Shown: positions 7,425 through 15,196 of the stretch, piece by piece | How the letters are laid out: each line of letters opens with the position of its first letter | Numbering within the stretch: the stretch's first letter is position 1 | Source of the DNA: JAIEPW01 sp964406035 | GTDB taxonomy: Bacteria > Acidobacteriota > Terriglobia > Bryobacterales > Bryobacteraceae | Direction of reading: 5' to 3' | Length of the DNA stretch: 33,548 nucleotides | NCBI GenBank assembly: GCA_964406035.1 | Contig: CAYOQB010000041.1 | Span: 1 to 33,548, forward strand | Position numbers and translations under genes: made by a program | The notes under the pieces: model-generated | What the model was told of the DNA's origin: nothing | Databases searched by the model: none | Seen by the model: only the letters and a program-made list of their open reading frames with translations

Positions 7425-9059
7425 CTAGTGCAAGCCGAAAATCTCGCCCTCCTCGGTGACATCCATGCGCAGCGCCTGAGGGGACCGGCCCAGGCCGGGC
7501 ATGCGCATCATGTTGCCGGCGACGACGACAACGAACCCCGCGCCCGCCGACAGCAGCACCTCGGTGACGGTGAGCGTGAAACCCTTCGGCGCGCCGTACA
7601 GGGCGGGGTTATCGCTTATGGACGCCTGTGTCTTGGCGATGCAGACGGGCAGGCGTCCAAAGCCGAGCGCCACGAACTTCTGGAGCTGCTTGCGCGTTCC
7701 GGATTCGAAATAGACGCCACCCGCGCCGTAGATCCGGGTGGCAAGGGTTTCGATTTTCGCTTCCAGGCTTAGGTCCGGATCGTAGAGCGAACGCGGTTCG
7801 GAAGGTTGCGAGGCCGCGGCCACCACGGCTTCGGCGAGTTCAATGGCGCCTTCCCCGCCCCGCGCGAACACCTCGGAGTCAGCCACCGGCACGTTTTGCC
7901 CGCGGCAAAAATCGCGAATCAGGGCCAGTTGATCGGCGGAATCGTCCTGAAAGCGATTGATGGCGACCACGACCGGCACGCCGAATTGCCGCAAGTTCAG
8001 TAGGTGGCGATCCAGGTTGGCAAGACCCGCGCGCACGGAGTCGACAGTGGGCGGGATGCGCTCATTGCCGCTGCCCTGATGGGCGAGCGAGCGCACGGAC
8101 GCGATCACGACCGCGCAGGAAGGCTTGATGCCGCTGGAGGGCATGACGATGTCGAAGTATTTCTCGGCTCCCAGGTCGGCGGCAAAGCCGGTTTCATTGA
8201 TCACGTAATCGGCGACGTTCAAGGCGATCTTCTGGGAGACGACGCTGGCGGTGCCGTGCGCGATGTTGGCGAAAGGACCGCAGTGGATGAGGGCCGGGGC
8301 GTGTTCGGTGGTCTGGACCAGGTTGGGCAGGATAGCGTCGTTCAGAAGAACCATTATGGCGCCGGTGGCGTTCAGGCTGCCGGCGCGGACCATCTGGCCG
8401 GAAGTGTCATAGCCCAGCGCGATGGAGGCGAGGCGGGAGCGCAGGTCGGCGCGCGAGGAGCTGAGCGCGAGGATGGCCATGATCTCGCTGGCGGCAGTGA
8501 TTACGAAGCGGGCCTCGCGCGGCGCGCCGTTGGCTTTCCCGCCCAGCCCGGTGATCACCTGGCGCAGGGAGCGGTCGTTCATATCGAGTGCGCGGGGCCA
8601 GAAGATGGAGCCGGGATCGATTTTGAGTTCGTTGCCGTGATGCAGGTGGGAGTCGAGCATCGCGGAGAGCAGGTTGTGGGCGCTGGTGATGGCGTGGAAG
8701 TCGCCATTGAAGTGGAGGTTGATCTTGTCGGCGGGCAGCACCTGCGATTTTCCGCCGCCCGTGGCTCCGCCCTTCATGCCGAACACGGGCCCGAGCGACG
8801 GCTCGCGCAAGGTGGCGATGGCGCGCTTGCCGATGCGCTGCAGGCCCTGGGTGAGTCCGATGGTGGTGACGGTCTTCCCTTCGCCGGCGCTGGTGGGCGT
8901 CATGGCGGTGACCAGGATGAGCTTGCCCGGCGCGCCGCCGGGCGGCGGCGTCAACAGGTCCAGGCTCAGCTTGGCGGAGTGCGAACCCCAAGGCTCGAAC
9001 TGGGAGGCGGCGAGGTTCAGGCGGGAAGCGATTTCGCTGATGGGGAGAAGGTTGGACAC
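7425..9059 (-). CDS. fhs: Formate--tetrahydrofolate ligase
   Basis: A 544-residue enzyme joining formate to tetrahydrofolate with ATP to give 10-formyl-THF, feeding one-carbon metabolism and purine synthesis in the cytosol. Family landmarks are the N-terminal LPISEIASRLNL, the P-loop TPTSAGEGKTVTTIGLTQGL (about 52-71), PSLGPVFGMKGGATGGG, HFNGDFHAITSAHNLLSAM and LVQTTEHAPALIHCGPFANIAHG. The length fits the family (about 540-560). The start is GTG, chosen because it places the conserved N-terminus directly after the initiator; the out-of-frame ATG 14 nt upstream is not usable. It is a single-gene unit converging on the NTF2-like gene with only 13 nt between the stops. Confidence 0.95.
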   Translation of the reverse strand: MSNLLPISEIASRLNLAASQFEPWGSHSAKLSLDLLTPPPGGAPGKLILVTAMTPTSAGEGKTVTTIGLTQGLQRIGKRAIATLREPSLGPVFGMKGGATGGGKSQVLPADKINLHFNGDFHAITSAHNLLSAMLDSHLHHGNELKIDPGSIFWPRALDMNDRSLRQVITGLGGKANGAPREARFVITAASEIMAILALSSSRADLRSRLASIALGYDTSGQMVRAGSLNATGAIMVLLNDAILPNLVQTTEHAPALIHCGPFANIAHGTASVVSQKIALNVADYVINETGFAADLGAEKYFDIVMPSSGIKPSCAVVIASVRSLAHQGSGNERIPPTVDSVRAGLANLDRHLLNLRQFGVPVVVAINRFQDDSADQLALIRDFCRGQNVPVADSEVFARGGEGAIELAEAVVAAASQPSEPRSLYDPDLSLEAKIETLATRIYGAGGVYFESGTRKQLQKFVALGFGRLPVCIAKTQASISDNPALYGAPKGFTLTVTEVLLSAGAGFVVVVAGNMMRMPGLGRSPQALRMDVTEEGEIFGLH

Positions 9060-9119
9060 AGCACGCCCAACATATCACCGGAGAAAGGTTTCGCGGGCGG
9101 GGCGAAATGGACAGGGCGA

Positions 9120-9137
9120 GGGTGCGACAGCGCACCC
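9120..9137. other. Hairpin in the fhs upstream region
   Basis: A perfect 7-bp inverted repeat, GGGTGCG / CGCACCC, with a 4-nt loop, lying about 60 nt upstream of the fhs GTG. There is no U-run on either strand, so it is not an intrinsic terminator. It could be part of the fhs mRNA leader or an operator. The role is unknown. Confidence 0.5.
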
Positions 9138-9145
9138 CGCACGAA

Positions 9146-9178
9146 TAGCGAAAAAGGTGTAGCGAAAAAGTGTAGCGG
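9146..9178. repeat. Short tandem repeat in the fhs / 9296 intergenic region
   Basis: Two and a half near-identical units read TAGCGAAAAAGGTG (9146-9159), TAGCGAAAAAGTG (9160-9172) and TAGCGG (9173-9178). They sit between the divergent fhs and 9296 genes. The rest of the 236-nt gap holds the hairpin at 9120-9137 and no recognisable RNA gene. The A-runs are spaced 14 nt apart. A regulator-binding array or replication slippage are both possible. Confidence 0.6.
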
Positions 9179-9295
9179 TCCGGAACATATTTCTTACGCG
9201 AGTTGGACCGAGTGATTGGCGTTCCGATTGCCATGTAAAAGCCGTGGCCCGGGAAGCGCAGCGCTGGCAGGGCGCGGCGCTCGGAGGTTCGGCGA

Positions 9296-10984
9296 ATGCG
9301 TTGGCATCGGTGGTGTGGAGCCGCACTGGGTTGCGCGCTTCCGGGCATTCTTTCAGCGGCAGTGGGCGTGGCCGTATACGAAAGCAAGGGCCTGGACGCG
9401 CGAAGAACACAAACAGGACATTCGGGGCTGGTGGCGACACAAGTCTGCGCCGAGGGCATTCAATCGGTGCGAAGGTGCAGGCCCGGGGAAACTCCCGGAG
9501 TAGTGATCAGCCGGTACACGCAGCTTGCGTGGGGCCAGCCGCTGGAAGTGATCGTGGTACCGATGCGCCCCCATTTTCTGGGCGTGGACAATCCCGCGGA
9601 TCTGCCGCTCCTCTCGACCGGGGCGGTGCTGAAGCAGGTTCAGATCGCCTATTGGCGGGATCACCTGCGATCGCTGATTCCACCGCTCACTCAGGAGCAG
9701 TACGAGAAACTGCACCGGGAACACAGGCGGATGACGCCCGGCAAGCTGGTGAAGAACGTCGCCCAGTTCGAGTTTCTGATCAAGGCCCTGGCGCCGGCCA
9801 ACAACGCGGAGCCGACCGAGCCGGTGGCGTTGCGCGACACGGTTACCGGGCTGCTGGTTCCGAACGGCCGGTGGCGGGGCGTGGTGGGCGTGCGCCATGA
9901 GCGGGATTCGGTGCTGTTTCTAACCGAAACAACCGTGGATCAGGAACTGCGCCTGGCCGCGTTTCTGACCGAGGAAGCAGACCAGAAGTTCAACGCGCTG
10001 AAGTCGAATTGTTCGGACTTCGTGAACCGCGGCCTTGCGGTGGCGCTGCGGGAGATGGAGTACGAGAGAGGAACGCGGCCGGTTGCGGTGGCGGACGCCT
10101 TCGTCACCTCCCCCCTCACCGTGGCCAACGACTTCGTTCGTTTTCTGAAGAAGCGGGATATTCCGTATCAAGTGGTGTTTCTGCCGATGCTGCCGGGCTC
10201 ACGGCAACCGTCGGCCGCGGTGCGGCGGATCTCCTCGGGGGTGCTGTTGCCGACGCCGGAGCAAGGGCTGCTCGCCTTCGGAATCAAGGTCGGGCTGTTC
10301 CAGATGAACCCGCTGATTCCCTTGATCGGGGGCGTGGTGAATGGCTTTTCACCGGCGATCAATCCGGATCGCGAGGTGACACGGAATCCCAGGACGCTGT
10401 CGCAATTCGCGTCCTGGGACACGAGCGGGAGTACGAGCGCGGCGCACGCGTTTGGAACCCGGGCGTGCTGGGAGGAGAAGCGCGGTTCGTTCCGGCAGAT
10501 GGTGGACTGGCTGCAGGAGCAAGCCGTGCTGCCGCCGGGAACCACGGAGCACATCCTGCGCAACGCCAGGCCCTTCGCCTATGCGCGGCTGCTGGAGCGG
10601 GAAGGACGGGTGAGCGCGGGGATGACGCGAGCCAGCGTGGCGTCCATCATCGAGTCCGAGCCGGTCTTCTCCGATCAAATCCGCACCGACGCGGTTCAGG
10701 CATTGGTGGCGGCCGTGAACTTCGACTTGACTTCGTTCCCGCTGGACCGCCGGGCGGCGGGCGAATTCGACGCCGACTGGGACCTGCTGGTGCGCGCCAT
10801 GCGGCGCTTCGAGTATCCGGCGGCGGGACAGATGGAGCAAGGTGTATCGGCTTGCAGCGCGACGGAAGCGGATGCCGCGCTGCGCGAGGGCCGCAAGATC
10901 CGGGACGAGCGCAGCCGCGGTCACGGTCCGTGGCGCTGGATGAAGAAGCAGGGCTGGCTGCTGGTTCGCGGACCGCTGCGCTAG
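9296..10984 (+). CDS. Exported protein of unknown function, possible permuted papain-like hydrolase
   Basis: A 562-residue protein with a hydrophobic N-terminus (MRWHRWCGAALGCALPGILSAA) that looks like a signal peptide. I do not recognise a named family with confidence. A GHSGLVAT segment (H42) follows a beta-strand-like start (VGVAVYESKG). Much later comes LKSNCSDFVNRGLAVAL, with N238-C239 at the head of a helix. A His in the first strand and an NC-x-x-F motif opening a helix are the arrangement of circularly permuted papain-like enzymes (LRAT/YiiX/DUF4105-like), so H42 and C239 could be the catalytic pair; this is inference. The C-terminal half (about 300-560) shows no recognisable motif. 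A Shine-Dalgarno GGAGG lies 8 nt before the ATG. The stop codon overlaps the pntB stop in the sequence CTAG. Confidence 0.6.
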   Translation: MRWHRWCGAALGCALPGILSAAVGVAVYESKGLDARRTQTGHSGLVATQVCAEGIQSVRRCRPGETPGVVISRYTQLAWGQPLEVIVVPMRPHFLGVDNPADLPLLSTGAVLKQVQIAYWRDHLRSLIPPLTQEQYEKLHREHRRMTPGKLVKNVAQFEFLIKALAPANNAEPTEPVALRDTVTGLLVPNGRWRGVVGVRHERDSVLFLTETTVDQELRLAAFLTEEADQKFNALKSNCSDFVNRGLAVALREMEYERGTRPVAVADAFVTSPLTVANDFVRFLKKRDIPYQVVFLPMLPGSRQPSAAVRRISSGVLLPTPEQGLLAFGIKVGLFQMNPLIPLIGGVVNGFSPAINPDREVTRNPRTLSQFASWDTSGSTSAAHAFGTRACWEEKRGSFRQMVDWLQEQAVLPPGTTEHILRNARPFAYARLLEREGRVSAGMTRASVASIIESEPVFSDQIRTDAVQALVAAVNFDLTSFPLDRRAAGEFDADWDLLVRAMRRFEYPAAGQMEQGVSACSATEADAALREGRKIRDERSRGHGPWRWMKKQGWLLVRGPLR

Positions 10985-12360
10985 GCGTGAGCGGCGGCGG
11001 GGAGTTCCTTGACGATCTCCGAAAGGAAGCCCTTGGCGTCGCCGAACAGCATCAGGGTCTTGTCCATGTAGTAGAGTTCGTTGTCGATACCGGCGAACCC
11101 GGGGCTCATGGACCGCTTGATCACCATCACCGTGTGGGCGCGATCCACATCCAGAATCGGCATCCCATAGATGGGGCTGGCGGTGTCATGGCGGGCGGCG
11201 GGATTCACGACATCGTTCGCGCCGATGACCAGGGCGACATCAGCCTCATTGAATTCGGCATTGATGTCCTCCATCTCATGCAACCGGTCGTAAGGAATGT
11301 CGGCTTCGGCCAGCAACACGTTCATGTGTCCGGGCATGCGTCCGGCCACGGGATGCATGGCGAACTGCACGTCGACGCCGCGTTTGGTGAGCATGTCGGT
11401 GAGCTCACGGAGCTTGTGCTGCGCCTGGGCGACGGCCATGCCGTATCCGGGAACGACGATGATCTTGCGGGCGGAGGATAGGATCTGCGCCGCATCTTCC
11501 GGGGTCGCGCTGCGGACCGGCTTGGCTTCCGTGCGCTGCGCTCCGGCTTCCTGCACCTGGCCGAAAGCTCCGAAGAGCACGTTCGTGAAGCTGCGGTTCA
11601 TGGCCTTGCACATGATCACGGAGAGGATGAACCCGCTGGCGGCGTTGAGCGCGCCGGCGATGATCAGCAGCTTGTTGTTCAGGGCGAAGCCCATGGCCGC
11701 GGCGGCCATGCCGGCATAGGAGTTCAGCAGCGCGATCACGGTCGGCATGTCGCCGCCGCCGATGGGGATGATCAGCAGGACGCCGAACAGCAGGGAGAGC
11801 CCGATGAAGCTCGGGAACACCCATGGCGGCGCCGGCGCCACCACCAGCCAGACGCCCAGCACCACCGCGATGACCAGCAGCACGATGTTGACGAAATTCT
11901 GGCCGCCATAGGTCACAGGGCGGGTGGGCACCAGTTCCTGGAGCTTGGCGAAGGCCATGATCGACGCGGTGAAGGTGAGGAAGCCGAGCAGCGTCTCGAT
12001 CACCAGCGCGGCCATGGTGAATCCCGTGGGGATGTGGCGGTAATACTCGGCGGTGCCGACCAGCGCGGCGGCGAATGCGCCGAAGGCGTGCGACAGCGCG
12101 GTCAACTGCGGCACGGAGGTCATCGGCATCAGGTACGCGAGCGGCGCGCCGATCGCGGCGCCGAGCAGGAATCCGGCGAAAACCCACTCAAACGTGACCA
12201 CTTCGTGCCGCAACAGCGTCCCGACCACGGCGAACAGCATTCCGATCTCGCCGGCGAGCACGCCGCGCCGCGCGGTGACCGGCGTATTCAGCCACTTGAT
12301 GGAAAGAATGATGAGGACCGCGGCGGCCAGGTAGGAGAACTGCCAAAAGCCGCTGGTCAT
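10981..12360 (-). CDS. pntB: NAD(P) transhydrogenase subunit beta
   Basis: A 459-residue membrane subunit of the proton-translocating transhydrogenase, which moves hydride from NADH to NADP+ using the proton gradient. Residues 1-265 are a run of hydrophobic helices (domain II). The C-terminal NADP(H)-binding domain III (about 280-459) has GYGMAVAQAQHKLREL, VAGRMPGHMNVLLAEA, GANDVVNPAA and KRSMSPGFAG, all diagnostic. It overlaps pntA2 by 4 nt (ATGA) and is the last gene of the pnt operon. Confidence 0.95.
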   Translation of the reverse strand: MTSGFWQFSYLAAAVLIILSIKWLNTPVTARRGVLAGEIGMLFAVVGTLLRHEVVTFEWVFAGFLLGAAIGAPLAYLMPMTSVPQLTALSHAFGAFAAALVGTAEYYRHIPTGFTMAALVIETLLGFLTFTASIMAFAKLQELVPTRPVTYGGQNFVNIVLLVIAVVLGVWLVVAPAPPWVFPSFIGLSLLFGVLLIIPIGGGDMPTVIALLNSYAGMAAAAMGFALNNKLLIIAGALNAASGFILSVIMCKAMNRSFTNVLFGAFGQVQEAGAQRTEAKPVRSATPEDAAQILSSARKIIVVPGYGMAVAQAQHKLRELTDMLTKRGVDVQFAMHPVAGRMPGHMNVLLAEADIPYDRLHEMEDINAEFNEADVALVIGANDVVNPAARHDTASPIYGMPILDVDRAHTVMVIKRSMSPGFAGIDNELYYMDKTLMLFGDAKGFLSEIVKELPAAAHA

Positions 12361-12653
12361 TTCGCCGTGTCTTTCTTCTTGAACATCTTCAGCATGCGAT
12401 CGGTGATCAGAAATCCGGCGACGATGTTGATGGTGGAAGCAGTGACGGCGATGAAGCCGAGAATGCGGCTGAGCATGGGGGCTTCGTCCGCGCCGGCGAT
12501 CAGGATGGCCCCGACCACCGAAATCGCGGAAATCGCGTTGGTCAGCGACATCAGCGGCGTGTGCAGCAGCGGGGAAACGCGCCGCACCAGTTCCAGCCCG
12601 AGAAATCCGGCCAGCAGGAAGACGTAGATACTCAGTTCAATTTCCGTGCTCAT
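12357..12653 (-). CDS. pntAB: NAD(P) transhydrogenase alpha subunit, membrane part (PntA2)
   Basis: A 98-residue protein with three hydrophobic helices (about residues 5-22, 34-56 and 62-84) and the motif PLLHTPLMSLTNAISAISVVGAI, which matches the membrane domain that forms the C-terminal end of PntA in enterobacteria. It is a separate gene here, the three-gene arrangement. The stop overlaps pntB by 4 nt and the start overlaps the stop of pntA1 by 4 nt. It ends in a lysine-rich cytosolic tail (KMFKKKDTAK). Confidence 0.92.
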   Translation of the reverse strand: MSTEIELSIYVFLLAGFLGLELVRRVSPLLHTPLMSLTNAISAISVVGAILIAGADEAPMLSRILGFIAVTASTINIVAGFLITDRMLKMFKKKDTAK

Positions 12654-13792
12654 CGGCCGGCCAGCGCCCCTTCCAGCAATTCCCTGATTTTGGCGTGCAC
12701 CACTTCGCCGCCGCGGGCGACGAGGGTTTCGCGGGTGATCTCGTCGTCCGGGCGGATCTCGAATTTCTTTTCCTTACCCATGAGATGCTTCACGAAGGTC
12801 GCCAGGTTTCGCGCATACATCTGGCTGGAGTGATTGGGAACGGAGGACGGAACGTTCACCGGCCCCAGGATGCTGACCCCGTTCTCGATGACGGTGTCGC
12901 CGGCGCGGGTGAGCTCGCAATTGCCGCCTCGTTCGGCGGCAAGATCGACGATGACGGATCCCGGCGCCATGCCCGCTACCATCTCCCGGGTGACCAGGAT
13001 GGGCGCTTTCCGGCCGGGCACGGCGGCGGTGGTGATGATCACGTCCTGTTCGGCGATCACCGCCGCCATCTGCTCCTGCTGGCGGCGGATGGCGGCCTCG
13101 CTGAGCTGTTTGGCGTAGCCGCCCGACCCTTCGGCGGACTCGCCGACATCGATGGTGACGAACTTCGCTCCCAGGCTTTCGATCTGCTCCCGGACGGCGG
13201 AGCGGACATCGTAGCCGGAGACCACAGCGCCGAGCCGTTTGGCGGTGGCGATCGCCTGCAGGCCGGCGACGCCGGCGCCAATCACCAGCACGCGCGCGGG
13301 CGGGATGGTGCCGGCGGCGGTCATCAACATGGGGAACATCTTCGCGAGCGCGTTGGCGGCCATCAGCACCGCTTTGTATCCGGCGATGGTGGCCATGGAG
13401 GAGAGCGCGTCCATGGACTGGGCGCGGGTGATGCGGGGCATCAGCTCCATGGAGAAGAGGGTGACGCCGCGGCGGGCGATCTCGCCCGCGGTTTGCGGAT
13501 CGCTGAGCGGATCGCAGAACCCGATCGCGGTCTGGCCGGAGCGGTAGGCGACGGAGTCGCTGACGCGAACCGCCAGCAGCATGTCGGCGTTCTTCAGGAT
13601 GTCCTCACCGGTGGTGATGCGCACAGCGCGGCCCGCGTACTCGGAATCGGGGAAACCGGCTTCCAGCCCGGCGCCGGTTTCCAGCCACACTTCCAGACCC
13701 GCGTCGGCCAGCATGGGGAGCGAGCGGGGGGTCGCCGCGACACGGCGTTCTCCGGCCGTGCGTTCCTTCAGCACACCTGCAATTAGCGCCAA
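12650..13792 (-). CDS. pntAA: NAD(P) transhydrogenase alpha subunit, NAD-binding part (PntA1)
   Basis: The soluble NAD(H)-binding domain I, related to alanine dehydrogenase. It opens with AGVLKERTAGERRVAATPRS, has the dinucleotide-binding GAGVAGLQAIATAKRLGA loop, and contains the RQQEQMA and ITTAAVPGRKAPILV blocks. I place the start at a TTG (13792) preceded by GGAGG with 10 nt spacing, giving 380 residues starting immediately before the conserved N-terminus. An ATG at 13882 would add 30 residues (CSNLRDWPADDSSPGPRPSR...) that look non-conserved and proline-rich. A -10-like TACAAT at 13902-13907 on this strand lies upstream of both candidates. It is the first gene of the pnt operon, divergent from the SurA-like gene. 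Confidence 0.9.
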   Translation of the reverse strand: MALIAGVLKERTAGERRVAATPRSLPMLADAGLEVWLETGAGLEAGFPDSEYAGRAVRITTGEDILKNADMLLAVRVSDSVAYRSGQTAIGFCDPLSDPQTAGEIARRGVTLFSMELMPRITRAQSMDALSSMATIAGYKAVLMAANALAKMFPMLMTAAGTIPPARVLVIGAGVAGLQAIATAKRLGAVVSGYDVRSAVREQIESLGAKFVTIDVGESAEGSGGYAKQLSEAAIRRQQEQMAAVIAEQDVIITTAAVPGRKAPILVTREMVAGMAPGSVIVDLAAERGGNCELTRAGDTVIENGVSILGPVNVPSSVPNHSSQMYARNLATFVKHLMGKEKKFEIRPDDEITRETLVARGGEVVHAKIRELLEGALAGR

Positions 13793-14036
13793 AGTGGTGG
13801 AACCTCCAAAGTCACCTGTTCGAGAAGGCCGGGGGCCAGGGGAGCTGTCGTCCGCGGGCCAATCGCGGAGATTGCTACACATTCACCGGCTGCTTACTTC
13901 TATTGTACGAGTGATTTGCGAAATACGCGAGAGGGGGCCCGGAACAGGTTGCAGGCGGACGGCAACGGCGGGTCCGCCACGACGCTCGCGGACGCTGCCG
14001 GTCTCCCCAGGGCTGGGGGACGGCGGATTTGGCGGC

Positions 14037-14042
14037 TATACT
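14037..14042 (+). promoter_or_regulatory. -10-like element of the SurA-like gene
   Basis: TATACT matches the sigma-70 -10 consensus at 5 of 6 positions and ends 6 nt before the ATG at 14049. With normal spacing the transcript would begin at the A of the ATG, that is, as a leaderless mRNA. No good -35 element is visible and there is no clear Shine-Dalgarno sequence. It is inferred from spacing only. Confidence 0.5.
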
Positions 14043-14048
14043 AAAGAC

Positions 14049-15188
14049 ATGCAGAAGTACTTGCTGGCCGCACTTTGCGCCACGGTGGCCGCACTCGCCG
14101 CCGACATCCAACTGATCGACGAAATCATCGCCAAGGTGAACGGCGATATTATCACGCGGAGTGAGTTGGCGCGTTCGCGCAAACAGTTCGAAACCGAGCT
14201 GAAGGCGCAGCGGCTGTCGCCGGCCGAGATGCAGCGGGCCATGGAGGCGCGGGAAAAGGACCTGCTGAAGGACCGCATCGATCAGCTTCTGCTGGTGCAG
14301 AAAGCCAAGGAAGCGAACGTCAACGTGGAAAGCGAGCTTTCCAAGTACTTCGCCGACCTGCAGCGGCAGTCCAAGATTCCGGAGCCCGAAAACTTCCAGC
14401 AATATGTGCGGGAAAATTCCGGGATGGCGTTCGAGGATTTCAAGAACGAGGTCCGCAACAGCATGATGACGCAGCAGGTCATCCGCCGCGAGGTCTCCGG
14501 CAAGATCAACATTCCCAAGGAAGAGCTGCGCAAGTACTACGAGGAGCACAAGGCCGACTTCATCCGTAAGGATCGCGTCTTCCTGCGCGAGATCCTGGTG
14601 TCCACCGAGGGCAAGGACGAGGCGGGCATCGGCCTGGCGGAGAAGAAGGCCAAGGATCTGGCTGCGCGGGCGCGCAAGGGGGAGAAGTTCCCGGAACTGG
14701 CGCAGAACGGCTCCGACGCGGTGACGGCGCAGCAGGGCGGATGGCTGGGGGCGTTCGAGAAGGCGCAGTTGCTCGAGGCGATCAGCAACGATGTGTGGGA
14801 CAAGCCTCGCGGCTACGTCAGCGAGCCCATCAAGGTGGCCAACGGCTTCCTGGTCCTGCGCGTGGATGAGCACCAGAAGGAAGGTCAGGCGGAGTTCGAG
14901 GAAGTGGAAAACGAGATCATGGACAAGGTCTTCAGCCCCAAGATGCAGCCTGCCATCCGCGAGTTCCTGGTCAAGCTGCGGCAGGACGCGTTCCTGGAGA
15001 TCAAGGCCGGCTGGGTGGACACCGGCGCGGCGCCCGGCAAGAACACCACCTGGACCGATCCGGCGCAACTGAAGCCCGAGACGGTGACCAAGGCGGAAGT
15101 GGAGAACCGGAAGCGGGCCAAGCGGCTGTTGTGGGCGATCCCGATCCCGGGCACCGAAGCCAAGCCCAAGTCCTCCTCCTCGCGCTGA
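14049..15188 (+). CDS. SurA-like periplasmic chaperone / peptidyl-prolyl isomerase
   Basis: A 379-residue exported protein: signal peptide MQKYLLAALCATVAALA, then a SurA N-terminal chaperone domain (about 20-170, starting IDEIIAKVNGDIITRSELARS). A parvulin-type rotamase domain follows (about 180-290: VFLREILVST ... ARKGEKFPELAQNGSDAVTAQQGGWLGAF ... YVSEPIKVANGFLVLRVDEHQ). A C-terminal helix returns to the chaperone core (EVENEIMDKVFSPKMQPAIREFLVKL). The tail is Lys/Ser-rich. The family helps outer-membrane proteins fold. The frame stays open far upstream, but ATG 14049 is the right start because it gives the signal peptide. It is followed 8 nt later by the YhaM-like gene. Confidence 0.9.
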   Translation: MQKYLLAALCATVAALAADIQLIDEIIAKVNGDIITRSELARSRKQFETELKAQRLSPAEMQRAMEAREKDLLKDRIDQLLLVQKAKEANVNVESELSKYFADLQRQSKIPEPENFQQYVRENSGMAFEDFKNEVRNSMMTQQVIRREVSGKINIPKEELRKYYEEHKADFIRKDRVFLREILVSTEGKDEAGIGLAEKKAKDLAARARKGEKFPELAQNGSDAVTAQQGGWLGAFEKAQLLEAISNDVWDKPRGYVSEPIKVANGFLVLRVDEHQKEGQAEFEEVENEIMDKVFSPKMQPAIREFLVKLRQDAFLEIKAGWVDTGAAPGKNTTWTDPAQLKPETVTKAEVENRKRAKRLLWAIPIPGTEAKPKSSSSR

Positions 15189-15196
15189 AGGTTGGA

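Noticed and set aside
8004..9215. A 403-codon open frame opposite fhs
   Set aside because: It is antisense to a conserved enzyme and its translation is Gly/Asp/Ala-rich without family features.
9060..9295. ZTP or THF riboswitch upstream of fhs
   Set aside because: I could not find the conserved core sequences of either class; only a simple hairpin and a short tandem repeat are visible.
13793..13882. A 30-residue N-terminal extension of PntA1 from an upstream ATG
   Set aside because: The added residues do not resemble the family, while a TTG with a GGAGG at good spacing begins right at the conserved N-terminus. The ATG start cannot be fully excluded.
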